A DNA stretch of 64,000 nt from Mytilus galloprovincialis (taxonomy: Eukaryota > Mollusca > Bivalvia > Mytilida > Mytilidae), in assembly GCF_965363235.1 (NCBI RefSeq), contig NC_134846.1, positions 60,997,121-61,061,120 on the forward strand. The letters are read 5' to 3'. A program made the translations under genes and the position numbers. Below the pieces are notes generated by a model. It was not told the origin of the DNA. It saw only the letters and a program-made list of their open reading frames with translations, and searched no databases. Positions 45,301 through 59,849 of the stretch are shown here, piece after piece (the first letter of the stretch is position 1; each line of letters starts with the position of its first letter).

Positions 45301-46990
45301 GAACTCTGCACAAACTTATCAGACTGGAACAAAATTTAAACTTAATCTGTATCTTGTCATGATGAACTAATGCACCAAATATCAAATCAATATCTTCAAG
45401 CAAGAAGAAAAAGAGTGTGGAAAACTGATTGTGGAATGACTGATGGAGTGCAAACTTCAAGTCCCCTCAACAAGACGGTAGTGGACTTATAATCATGTTT
45501 TATCTTGTTTTCTAGTTCATAGCCAAAACCCAAAACAAATTGAAAACGACTAACAATAAATATTGTTTTTTAGTTTTCTCATCACACTTATATCTACCAC
45601 AAATGATGTTACATGTTATTTTCTATTTAATAAGTGAAAAACCTTGGTAAGTGCTGCTGTAAAATTGATTTTTATTTCTCACAAATTTTTTCGAGAAATT
45701 TATAAGAAAGTTGTTTTCAAAATCAACAAAACTTAAATGAGTAATTATCTATGCAAAGATTTTTTTTAGTTTTCAGATGCTGCATATGAAATACATGCTT
45801 GGTCAGGCAGTTGTCTATTTGACACAATTTACAATTTTATAACTTCAATTCAAACATGCATGGTAAAAAAAAAAATACTAAAAATTGTAAATTTCATTAA
45901 ATAGGCAGATTATATATAATAATATAACACAATAAGCAACAAGTTATTGCAGAAGCGAATGAATCACACATGTTAGTACTACCACCACCATTTGGTATCA
46001 GTAAACATTGTACACCACTATACTTATTCTACACATTGATACACTGTGCACTCTCTATTATTCATTGGATACCAATTTTTGTGGATTTTGTGGTAAACCA
46101 GGAATCATGAATACCTATAACCATGATAAACAATGAATTACAAATTTTCTGCGGGAATTTAAGCAGATTTTGACAAAACCATGAATAAAATATGCACGAA
46201 AATGGACATTTTCTTCAATCCACGAAAATAAATGAATCCACAGTATTTGCTAACATAAATTTTAAGTATTGACTTCTTTGCAAATATTGGGTGCTACAAG
46301 CTACGGTTATAATGCTTCAATCACCAAAATGTGAAAAGGGGAGTAATCCAATGATATATTTTCTTAAAATTCCCTTCAAAATCGAGGTGTACCGATGTGA
46401 AAAGTCCCAATACCCAATGCATAAAAAAAGCATGCTATTAGCAAAAGTATCAAAATTATGTTAGGTAAGTATCACAAGACTACATTTTAAAGATTTTCAC
46501 AAGCCAGACAAGTAAATTTACAGTTCAGAAGTTTCCAGTATTTAAAAGACATCATTTTAATCCTTAATTTTTTTCAGCAAGTATCAAATTTTGTAAAACT
46601 TTAAAAAAAAAAAATACTTTTAAAATGATTAAATGCTAGATTTGAAAAACATAAACAATCCAAAAAATGCATTTAAATTTTGCTTGTAAAATAAATCGAT
46701 TATTAGACCCTTCAAGCCACTATGAAAGATGCATTGTCATTATTAATTTTCCTTGTTTCAAATTCTATATTGATGAATTTCCTTCTGAAGATTATTTACT
46801 TATTGTCTGATAATTTCTGCATTTAAACCTATGTGTTAAATGGTTTAATACTAACACTTGAATGCTGTCTTGTGTTACTTCCCCCTCAACGGTTGTGTTG
46901 GCTTGTGAGTCGTTCAACTGTGATTCATTCAAAGCTTCGGCAATATCTCCACTATTATACCGATCTTCTGGGGTAAGACCACCATCTTCT
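42346..46990 (-). CDS. LLGL: LLGL C-terminal tail exons
   Basis: The last four coding exons (46990-46858, 44958-44847, 44090-44029, 42480-42346) encode a low-complexity tail rich in Thr, Ser, Glu and Val, ending in a charged, probably helical segment ([15 protein letters not shown]) and PVVS-stop. This tail is poorly conserved in the family. Exons 44958-44847 and 44090-44029 enter and leave in phase 0 as a pair (174 bp), so joint skipping would keep the frame. Confidence 0.85.
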
Positions 46991-49900
46991 CTGTTAACAG
47001 AAAATATGCTTCTTTTTTCATTTCTTTTGATATTTTTTAAAATTTTTTACACTTTTTCAGTATTTTTCTTAATACAAAATGCTTTTCTTAATGTTTTTGA
47101 ATGCATAAAATGTGTACATTATCTTTACTACTAGCAAAAAAAATGACCTCTTAGATTTTTACAATAATGTGTGTTTTTGTTTTACTTTTAAGATTTACAT
47201 GAATATATTGGTAAGCATTTATTTTTTTGTCAAATGTTATACTAAATATTTTCTTGAGTATTGAGCATGATAAAGCGCTATGAATTTTTCACATACGCTT
47301 TTTTCTCCTCTCCCTCTTCCTTCTGAGGTTCAACAACAACTACAGGTTCAGGTTCAGGCTCAGGTCGCATTCCTTCTTTTAGCTCTACCATACAGTTAGG
47401 CTCTGTAACATTCCGTGATGATAATGTCACTCTGGCATACTCTGATGATGATAATAAGTAAAATCCCTGACCATGCTTGGTAAAAATGAATGATGAAATT
47501 CCTCTGAAATGCAAAATTACATATTACTTATTAATTCACATCATTTTATAAACAGAAATTTCAAAATATGTTATACTACATGTTTCAAGGATATGACTTG
47601 TAGCTGCTGAGTATAATGGGAATAAATTTCATATATATGGATGTCATTTTAAAAGATACAAGTTTTCAGCAAATAGTATTAAGAACAAGGAGCTAAAAAT
47701 TTTTAGAGCTTAACTAGATGAACTTGGTGACATATATTATGAAGCTATGACTTGTAGCTGCTGAAAAAATTATTACTAAGCAAAATTACATTCATCCTTT
47801 TTTTATTTGAGTGAGGATAAAAAAAATTCGGACAGGAAATCATTAATATGAACCCCAACATTCGAAGACCTTTCTTTATTTTGATGAGCATTTTGACGTT
47901 GTAAAGTGGTAAAACATTATTTAACTTTTCATGGTGAATTCTTATCACAATGACTTGTCAATTTATTATTTATAAATTTACTTACGTTATATCTTCTCTC
48001 TTGAGAGCTGATGCTACTAATTGCTGCCTTAATGAATTAACAGTATATACACTTAAATCTCCTAAATTGGTTAAACAGGCTATGTCAAATTCATTATAAT
48101 TTTCATCTGAAACAAGAAAATAATACCATTGATATTTTTTTTTAACATAGAGCTCATTAAAAAATCACATGTCCTTTAATATATCTACATATCACCTTAT
48201 TTAAAAACTTTTAACAAGAATGTGTTCATAGTACATGGATGCCCAGTCCCACTATCATTTTCTATGTTCAATGGACTGTGAAAATGGGGGAAATCTCTGA
48301 TTTGGCATTAAAATTAGAAAGATCATATCATAAGGAACATGTGTACTAAGTTTCAAGTTGATTGGACTTCAACTTCACCAAAAACTACCTCGACCAAAAA
48401 CTTTAACCTGAACCCGGACAAAGGGGCGGACAGACCAGAAAACATGATGCCCATTAATGGGGCATAAAAATAATACATAATTCATTCAATCAATTGCAGA
48501 GGGAATCCATAGAATACAAATATCTCTGCAAGAACTTTATTTTCACTCTTTGACAATATGATTATGGATTGTGCTAAACATTTTAATACCAGAACTGCCA
48601 GACATTTTGTCTATTTTTGTTTTTTTAGTGCGTCTTCATGGTCAAGAAATTCCAAGACAATACTGTACAGTATCAATCAATATAGAAAGTGAGATCATAT
48701 GCAGTATATTCTTCACATTCAAATGAGAAAGTTATGAAGTAAGTGTAATTAAAAAATGTATACGCAAAGTTTCAGAAAATCCAGCAAATTCTTAAACTTT
48801 CCTCCAGTTTTATATTTCAGAGAGTATATCATTATGCTGACAAAGAACAATCATCTTTAAATATCAACCTTCATATCACAGTCAAATAAACTTACCACTT
48901 TTACTCCTAAAATTAATAAAAGCTGCTTTTCTAATTCTAGAACCATCTAAAGCTGTTACTTTGTACTTTAATTTAGCCTTCAAATGTGGTAATGTAAAAA
49001 TCTGAAAAGAGAAAATAATGTGAATGTTAGCTGATGACAGAGAATATCTAAAGTGGTATGTATAAATCATAGTAGGAAAAGTGTGTTAATCATTATTGTT
49101 TAACTTTTTAATACCAATTCAAAGACTCAACAAATTCCAAATTTCTATACGCTTTGTATGCAGTGGCAAAACTATGAAAATGCAAGTTTTCCTTAATCCC
49201 CAAAAATAAATGAATCCCTATTAACCTTACACACCTTATGCCTTATTTTAACTTAGAATTTTTATTATCTGTATTGTCATTTAATAAAGACATTATAAGG
49301 TGCACAGTTTCCTCTGCTTTAAAAATATTTTTGTTCAAACCCTTTCTGATTTCTTACAACTGAAAAAACTACATGTGACATATACTTCTGTTATTGCTTC
49401 AGACTCCACCCAGATTTGTTGATTATTGATCAAATTAACTAATTGGAAAATAAGGGCCTGGATTAATGTAATTTTTAATCAACACTTGTCCTATATCAAT
49501 TATATAAAAAGTTAAAAAGTTTCTTCGTTTTCAGTTATGCAGGCTAACAAATTGGACCTTGTTATTTTAGGAGTATAGATAGCTACAAGAGGGTAAATCA
49601 TAAGCCTACAGAACTGCATTAGAACCATTGAGATGCAAATGTTGTTATAAGGCAATGTGTAATGAAAGCCTTACTTTTAGTTGTTCTTCAGAACAGATGA
49701 CTACTGTATGATGTGATCCTGAGTAATCTGCAGCTTTAGCTCGTTCATTCTCTACTTCCAGTGCATCTGGTATGACACGTGATTTACCATCCACAACAGC
49801 TATGTGTATAACAGGTGCTTTATGTCTTAATTTAATTTCCTTAGCGATAACTGCTATCACATCTGATTCATTTCTTTTCTCTGTTGGAACTGTCATTGTA

Positions 49901-52900
49901 TAAATATAAACATGGCCACCATTTGTTCCTACCCATAATGAGGGAGCACTATCTGTACCTGTTGATAAAATTTACAAAAGTTATCATATCGGCATAGAAA
50001 TAATTCAACTCATGCAAAAATTTATTCATTACCAGATCAAAATTTGTAACATTATAAGGATTACATCTTCAGGAACTGTTGGCTGTTAAATATCTTACAA
50101 TTTGCTATCAGGTAGGGAATTATTTATTTCTTGACGATTTTTTGCAGTAAAATGCTGTTTAACCTTTCAAAGTAAAATATTCTATAAAAGCTTTAAACTA
50201 TGCAACTCTGTTACTCATTTGCAATAAAACCACATCTTACAATTTTTAAATGTATTTTTGTTGTTGTTGATCAACTGAAGTTTGGTGATAGAATGCTACT
50301 TTCAATGTTTTTCCTTTCCCTTTTTTGATTACACATATCTAAAAGTTCCAATTGTTATTAAAAATCTGAAGACTTTAAACCCATTTTCCTACAATTTTTA
50401 TGTGAAAAAGAACATTACTGATTTATCTGAGATTGATAATTTTGTCACTTTTTGACCAGAAAACTGAAGATTCTTTTCCTGTCAACAAGTACAATGACAA
50501 AATCATATGCTGAACGAAATGCATTTAGTAAGTACTTACCATTTGTTACGAAAGTATTTGCGAAATATAAACACCTAACCATAGACCCTATGGTTTCTTC
50601 TGGATTTCTAGCCTCTATTTGTCTTTCTACAGGACGTGGTTCTGGTGAAGCTCCAGGGGAGGCTCTACTTTTAGATGGTGATGAACTTCCTTCATCTGAT
50701 TTCTTTTCTTTTTCATCACTGAAATGTGAAAAATAATTATTTAAACTAATTTCAACTTCACTTACTCAAAGCTTATTTGTATGGTTAAAAAAACTGTAGG
50801 TAATAAATGAATCTTTCATGTTTGATTGGTTTTATTATAATATCGTTATAAAATTGTTGCTACAACAATCAGATTTTTCAAAACAAGTCTATTGTTGAGA
50901 GTTGTCTCATTGGCAATCATACCACATCTTATTGTTATTTTTACAATACAAATTCAATTAAACTTATTTCTGCACAATGATTCCTAAGCTTACGTTTTTT
51001 GTTCAGGTTTAGCTTTATCTTGTCTTCTTTCAGATCTCCTCCTCCTCAATCTACGGAATGATTCTCGCAGTGATTTCTTTAAAGATTTCCTTCTAGACAT
51101 TGGTGTTTCTGATGTTCCTGTCATGTCTGAATAAGTTCATAGAACATATACAAATATTAATTCTTTCAAATACAAAATAACAGATCATTTATTGAAATTA
51201 ACCTAGCTGTATAAATAATATTAAAAACTGATTATGTCATCATGTTTATTTTTTCATTACATTTCATCAAATTGTATTGAATACTTGACTTTTTATACTA
51301 ATGTATGCAATGTATATGTTTGCATTTTGATTTTTCATGATGAGGGCCTCAGGGAAGATTAGTTATATAGCTAACTGTGTAACCCTCTTAAAATAAAGTA
51401 TTGTTGTTGTTGTTGATTGTTCTTGCTTTAATGCCACATATTATGATAACGTATCACTTAGATCACAAGAGATCTTAAAATAAAAACACCAAGATTTTGT
51501 CTATTAATATCATTGGCCTAGCCTCTCTGTGTTTTATTTCTATTCAAAAAATAAAAGTATTGCTATTATTTCTCTTACACAAATGTATTTTTTTGAAGCA
51601 TTTTTCTGTCCTTTCAATTCCATTTTTTCTATCAGAATTAAATGTTTAAATTTTATCATGGCAGACAAATTTGTGAAGTTGTACCCTGCTTTCTGTGATA
51701 ATAGAAATTTTTTTTTTGCTGGTACCACATAAAATCTACTTCTGAATAGATCAACGATTGAGTGCTTGCATATAAAAAATTTGATAATTTTTGTTAATCA
51801 TTATTCTCACCATCTGGATTTAGGGTACACCTGGTTGCTACTGGTTTCTTTTGAGCATAATCAAATAGTGCAAAGCCATGGGCTGTTCCAGCTGCCATTC
51901 TGTAAAGAAAACAAGATTAAAAGTACCATTATAAAGTATGCAATATCAATCAGCACTTAAAACTGCTAGATTTTTTTTAATAAGGCCCCAAGTTGTTTAT
52001 TCTGATCAAGTTTTCATAGTTTATATGGACAGAACTTTCAATTAGAATTTCTGAATGGAAACAGTTAAAACCATACCAATTAAAATTTACACTTCACTTT
52101 AAAAGGAAGACAATGAGAGACCTATAATATTTTAAGTGTTTATAGACTTACAACTGCCATTCTGAATGGAAAGCCAGAGCTGTACAAGCTGCTGGTGGAT
52201 ATAATTGTATTATTGCTGTTGGCTGAAATCCTGCAGCGTACTTCACTTCTCCATCCCGTGGTTTCAATGCTTCATGTCCTTTCCATACAAAATTATCACG
52301 ATCACTAACAATGTTCATAGTATTGCTCGATGTTTCATATTCACGTTCCTCTCTTTCCATCTGTAACACCAAAACTTGGCCAGCAGTTCCTGCTATCACA
52401 CAAGTTTCACTCAGAGGACACATGGAGATTTTCTGAATGCCTAATCTAGGATCATCACTGAATGGATCATATATTCCAACCTGTAAAGAATGATACATAC
52501 TTTAGAATTTACATCCAACTTCCTTTGGATTATCCCTGAATTTTTATTTCATGATTGAGATGAGAAAAACATGAACCATTCCCTTGCCTATCTACTGTTC
52601 TAAATGTCCAAACAAAAGTCTTATTTACAATCTAAAATTGTAATACACTACACTTTTATTTTAATGTCAGATCCTTAGTGAACAAAATTGGTATTGAAGT
52701 TTATACAGAGAAATATGTGGGAATAGATAAAATTACTTTAAATAAGTGTGCATAGATTGATGAGTGCAAAATATCTATTGGCATAATTTTGGAAAGATTT
52801 GAATATCTTTTACAGGGTCAAATATATTACCTACAAAACGTACAATTCTTCTGATTGACATTTAACCTTTTCTGTAAAGTTTCTTAATCCTTAATCAGAT

Positions 52901-55900
52901 TTTTTGTTCATGTACCTTACCTTTCTGAATGGTGGCCATTCTTCTTCCACTTCAGGAGAGTTCTGTTCTCCAGGATGGAAGTCCACACTGAACATGGTAG
53001 CTGTTGATAACGAGTACAACAATTTCATAGATAATCCTGAAGCATCCCAAAACTTAACTGTACCATCTTCATGTCTGTCAAATAAATAAAAGACCATTTA
53101 AAAAAATAGTATTTTAAGGCATTGTCATGACTGAAAACATGATTATTTGATTCAAAGCCAAAAAATTGAATATATACATTTTTCTTGAGAACTATTCTAG
53201 AAAATCAATATATGAAAGAGTTCAAAGGCTAATTTTCCATAACATACCACCAATACAGGTTTTAAAACTTAAGTCCAATAACTCTCAACAAAAAAGCTAA
53301 ATATCAAAATCTGAAAGTATATGATTTCTTAAGGAAACTTACAACTAAGAATGTTCTATTCTTTATTCAGGATTCTAGTTTAGTGAAAATGCAACAATTA
53401 TATGGCTGAGTGAAACTACATTCTTTTTGAAATGTTTTAGTACGAGAAATTTTATCTTAATAAGTTTTGTCATCACGTTTGAATCTGCCATTTATTTCAG
53501 AATCTATTGAGACATCAATCAACCTACCCTGTGAGTAATAAATCTTTAGTTATTCCTTCAGCTCCTTTCAGTTTTCCTCCATTTATTGGCCATTCCTAAA
53601 AAGACATTAAAAATTGTTCAACCAAGGCTAGGTTTATAGTCACATCATGTAGAAAAAGACATCATTTAGGTATGTAACTATTAATACATTTCATGCATCT
53701 TATGGCATATTTTTTCTTAACTGTTAAGTGATTGTGATTATATAAGATAAAATGAAGACATATTCAATGAGAAATGATCAAATATATCAACAGTAATAAA
53801 GTAATCAATTTCTTACATAAAAACATTATGTGTTAGGATTGTAAATGAGGCAACTATCACCAGAGAACAAGTTAACATATAAGCTTACAATTTATAGGTC
53901 ACCATATGGCCTTAAACAATGAGCAAAACTCATATCGAAGATTCAGCTTTTATAGACAAATCTAAAGTAATTCAAAAGATATAAATACATACCCTTTTAG
54001 AATGGTTTTTAGCTTGAGAGTCTCCAACATCAATAATTTTCTGCCAGAGTTGATCAGGAACATTGGCGACATGATGTGAACAAGTGATTGGTGAAGAATG
54101 TAAGCTGTTGAGATATGGATTCTGGAAAGATGGCCATTGTGAAGAATCTAAATCTATTACAATCAGTTCTTCTTCCAGTAAAACTATCAAGCAATGTGGA
54201 TCATCGTGTTCTGTAAATAAATGAAGAGAAAGTAAATAATTATTGAAGATGTTAATGTTAGCTCAGTCTTTAGTTTTCTATGTTGTGTTTCATGTATTGT
54301 TGTTTGTTTGTTTGTGTTTTCTTTTTTAGCCAGGATGTTGTCAGTTTATTTTTAAATTATGAGTTTGAATGTCCAATTATCATCATTTCTCTTTAATTAA
54401 CATTCAACTATTTGAACATATTTTGTCTGTATTTCTATTCTGACATGACATTATTAAAGTTAATTATGTTTTGTTTATTGCTCACCTATGATACACTGCT
54501 ATAGGTATAGTTGATGAGCAATGGACATAATAACACATATTTATTATACTTACCACTTGTGTCCTCCTCGTCAACACTATCAGCTCGGCCTAGTGTGATG
54601 AAATCTATAACTTTAGATGTAAAATCAAACACAACATGGTTAGATCCTTCCATTACACTGATTGTATGTTTGTCTCCATAGCTAGCACGAGGCATTCCTC
54701 CCGAAAATATGATGAAAGGTTCCCTATAAAATAAATTATATCTTTAAATTTACATAACAGAATAAACGTTTCATAATAGTCAAAAGCATGTTATCAAAAA
54801 TGGAATGTCAATCACACTAAATCTTCTGTTTAAAGTCATAAATCTACATAAAGCAAAAGAAGACATTTTTAATGTTGTTTCTTAATATTTTAAGAGAATG
54901 AATTTTGACTTTCTATTTGTTATGTCAATAGCGGAGCAGCAACTTCATTAATACCCTTTAGAACCACATTTATTTTTTTAGTCAGTTAAGTTGCTCAATC
55001 TTTTTCAAATGTCACGATTTGTTTTGACCCTTGAAATTTTTGTTTGAAATGAAGGATAAGTGGTAGCCCCTCTCTTTGTTGTTTTTAAAGGAAAGTGAAA
55101 GTAAGCACTAAGGTTATCTCTTTGGTTGTTGAGATTGATTGATAGTTGTATTTATTACCAGTGCGCTATATTACATATATTTAATTCTATGGCTATGCAT
55201 TTTGTTCTGTAAACAAGCAGACTTCAGAATCACAATTAGGATAAATACTCACGATTTAGATGTTTTCCATTCAACTTTGCTAATTGCCTTACAAGGGAAT
55301 GGTCCTGTAGGTAAAAGTAGAAAAATCCTTCAGTTAGATGTGATTTTAATTTAAAGAAAATGTATACATCTGAATACGGTCACATTATGTAATTGGAGGG
55401 AAGTATAAAATATATATATTGTTGTTTAGCTTCATATTTGAAAAATTCTGTCACAAAATAACAAAATTAAAATTCAACAGAAGTAGTAATAGTACATTGA
55501 TGTGCTGAGCTACAATAAAAAGTCATTATACCAACAGATTAGGCCCATTTCTTTTTCAGCTTATAGTGGTAGAATGTTACAAATTGAATATTTTGATGTA
55601 AACACTCTTATAAATCCAACAAGTAACTCACAATGACTTTACTTGAGTATAAGCTTTAAATTCAATCAGATTACAAGCTGCTTTTAAGGGACATAATTTC
55701 ATATTTTTTTATAAGCAGAATGCCATTTACAGAGAAAATCCACTTTCTGATTTACAGGATTAAGATCCTTACCATAAGGAGTTAAAGCTGATTCTTTGGG
55801 TGTAGTTGAATCAGATGCATTCCATACAATGTAACTGCCATCAATATGAGCACTCATAAACTCTTCACCATTTCTATGCCAACACAAGGACTCCAATTGC

Positions 55901-58900
55901 TAAATAAAACAAATTTTGTTCATCAGTGAAAAAAAAGGTATCTACACAATTTATACAAAAATAACAAGCTTGCAAAAATACAGTCATTTTAGTCATTTTG
56001 GAACATTCTTAACTTGGGTTGTCAAACTTTAACATCAAAATTAATGGTAACACTGAGACTATTCATTAGAAAACATTCACGGTTGGAAGTCAAAACTTAG
56101 TTCTTTAATAAAATCCTTATCATATACAAATGAAACCATGGATAACCAATGAATACTTTATGGGGGAATATAAGAAGTTATATATAATATACAAAGAAGT
56201 GGTGACCAGAGGACACAATGCCCTTCTTGAAACTTTTACTTGTTTAATGAACTAGTTTGGCATTTATCCTAAAATGTTCACATCATAATGAACAGGTGTT
56301 CAAAGTTTCAAGTTGATAATAATACACCCCAGTCATTTTAGTTCCATCTTAATGATTTGCTATGGTAAACTTCATAAATAATTCAAAGGAAACAATGTGG
56401 AAGGACCAGACTGACATTATCATGTTAGGAGTCTTGAGAAAGTTTCAATAAATTCTTATAAAGGGTTTAGGATTTGATTTAGATTGTTTGTGTTTTAACG
56501 CCACTTTTAAGCACCGCAATTAGGCTATACAGGGTTTAGAAGTTCAAAAACAAAATAAAACGTTGAGGATTAGCTATTGGTAACTGCAAAAAAATTGTTG
56601 TGGCTCTAACAAAATAGGTGATGCACAAAGGCATTATAAAGATTCTGAGAAAAAAAACCCAATAATTTCTGATATGGGGTTTAGCATTTATAAGCAAAGA
56701 TAATGCTGTCAAGTTTACCCATACATTGTATGAATGAATAAATAAAACAAGAAGTGTAACAATACATCATGTATGTCAGATTTTATGAAGGTTCACAAAG
56801 TTCAATCATGTGGTTCATGAGAAGTAGCAGATACAAAAGATGTATACCCAGCATCACTATAACCTTAGCTTTAGAAAAAGCAGAGTTTTTATTTACCTGT
56901 GTAGAATTATATGTCTGATCAGTGTTGCTGTTTTTGTTATCCCACAGAACAATCAGACCTCTGTTATATCCTATTAGTACCTGAAAGTTAAAAATCAATC
57001 AAATTCAGGATCATAATTGAAAAGAATGTTTACATTGTTATTATTATTTAATTACACAAAAATTCCTATTGACCTAAATATATACTCGACTTAACAAAAA
57101 GCAAAACATCTGTGCAATTTACTTTTACCTATTATGTCACTGTTAAACAGTCTTAGATTTTAAAATGTTTTTGTCCAAAATGTTATTGAAAAGCCAACTT
57201 TCAATTCTAAACATAATATATTCACCCATCCTTACTTCCGTTTTTTGATTATTTTCATATTCCTAATATCAAAAAAATATATTTTTTTCCCACATCAAAT
57301 TCAAAATAGCCAGTTATAACTGCAAGTCTATTCTTATTGCCATATTGGTCTACTTTCTTTTAACTTGAATTTAAGAGAACAAAAAATTTTGAAATCAATT
57401 GCATTATTACCCCTTTCAAAATTAATAATATTGCCACTAAGAAAGTGTATAGGTCTTTAAGCAATTCTAAAAATACTCTATTGATATTATATAATGGTTT
57501 AAGTAGAAAGGATCTTAATTGAAGAGCTTCCTAAAATCAATACCTTATCTGGATTTGTAGGATGTACAGCTATTGCTTCAACTGCACCAGGATTTACTTT
57601 AAAATCGTCTGGAACACTACAACATAAATCACTCTATTAACATACTTTCTTACAACTAAATAACCTATGAGTGTTATCATGATTATAAGAAGTAGAAATA
57701 ATATATGAATATTATCATTAAAATCATATAAACTGCAAAAATTCTTTCGTCTATACCACTAGTAATTAAGAATCCGTCAGCGATGCCTTACAAGTTAAAA
57801 ACCAGGTGCTCCGCAGGGCGCAGCTTTATACGACCGCAGAGGTCGAACCCTGAACAGTTGGGGCAAGTATGGACAAAACATTCAAGCATGATACAGCTCT
57901 GAATTTGGATTGTGATCAAATTTTTGACATTACATGGGTTTTTTTTACACAAAACAAATGCCAAGATTTTACAAATCAATAAAAGATTTCTTCTTCAAAC
58001 TTTTTAAATCTAAAATTAAATAGTTGACACAGCATAGGTTTCTGACACAGAATGAATGTGGTCTAATGAACTTAAAAGGTTTTTTTTGCCTTTGAGCAAA
58101 TCACTATGCTGTTGAATATTAATCCTCTCAAAAAAATGTTTGAAGAAATTTTCTTTTTATTATGAAATCTGAAATGAGAAAAATTTAACCCCCCCCCTTT
58201 TTTTTCACATCCCCGTTTCCCTTTTTCAAAACTGATATCAATTCAAATTTCTAATGGAGTTTGCAACAATAACTACTCATTTAAATACATCATAAAATAT
58301 TAAGATGTAAAAAAACTGCTTGTTATCACTGAATGGTAAAGATTATTTAAATTTATCAGTTGGTAGTAAAAAGTGTATATACATTGTATATTGTATATAA
58401 CAAAGATTTAAGTTGATTCTGGACAAAGAAAGATAACTCCAATTAAAAAAAATTCTTGCTATTGCACAAATAGGATATTTCTTGCTTACTATTCTGGACA
58501 AAGAAAGATAACTCTAATTAAAAAAAAATTTGCTATTTCACAATATTGTGCAATTAGATATTTCTTGCCATTGCACAATACTGTGCAATTGAAAAGACTT
58601 GCTATTGCACAATACTTAATATAATAATTTTAGATCCTGATTTGGACCAACTTGAAAACTGGGCCCATAATCAAAAATCTAAGTACATGTTTAGATTCAG
58701 CATATCAAAGAGGCCCAAGAATTCAATTAATGTTAAAATCAAACTTAGTTTAATTTTGGACCCTTTGGACTTTAATGTAGAATTTGAAATTTGAAAACAG
58801 GACCAAAAATGAAGAATCTACATACACAGTTAGATTTGGCATATCAAAGAACCCCAAGGATTCAATTTTTGATGAAATCAAACAAAGTTTAATTTTGGAC

Positions 58901-59817
58901 CCTTTGGACCTTAATGTAGACCAATTTGAAAACTGGACCAAAAAAACTTCAATAATCAAGAATCTAAGTACATTTTTAGATTCAACATATCAAAGAACCC
59001 AACCGATTCATTTTTTGTCAAAATCAAACTAAGTTTAATTTTGGACCCTTTGGACCTTAATGTAGACCAATTTGAAAACGGGACCAAAAGTTGAGAATCT
59101 ACATATACAGTTAGATTCGGCATATCAAAGAACCCCAATTATTCAATTTTGATGAAATCAAACAAAGTTTAATTTTGGACCCTTTGGGCCCCTTTTTCCT
59201 AAACTGTTGGGACCAAAACTCCCAAAATCAATACCAACCTTCCTTTTATGGTCATAAGCCTTGTGTTTAAATTTCATAGATTTGTATTTACTTATACTAA
59301 CATTATAGTGCGAAAACCAAGAAAAATGCTTATTTGGGTCCCTTTTTGGCCCCTAATTCCTAATCTGTTGGGTCCTAAACTCCCAAAATAAATACCAACC
59401 TTCCTTTTGTGGTCATAAACATTGTGTTTAAATTTCATAGATTTCCATTTACTTAACCTAAGGTTATTGTGCAAAAACCAAGAAAAATGCTTATTTGGGC
59501 CCTTTATTGGCCCCTTATTCCTAAACTATTGAAACCAAAACTCCCAAAATCAATCCCAATCTTTCTTTTGTGGTCATAAACCTTGTGTCAAAATTTCATA
59601 GATTTCTATTAACTTAAACTAAAGTTATGGTGCGAAAACCAAGAAAATGCTTATTTGGGCCCTTTTTGGCCCCTTATTCCTAAAATGTTGGGACCAAAAC
59701 TCCCAAAATCAATACCAACCTTCCTTTTATGGTCATAAACCTTGTGTTAAAATTTCATAGATTTCTATTCACTTTTACTAAAGTTAGAGTGCGAAAACTA
59801 AAAGTATTCGGACGACG

Positions 59818-59849
<32 letters not shown>
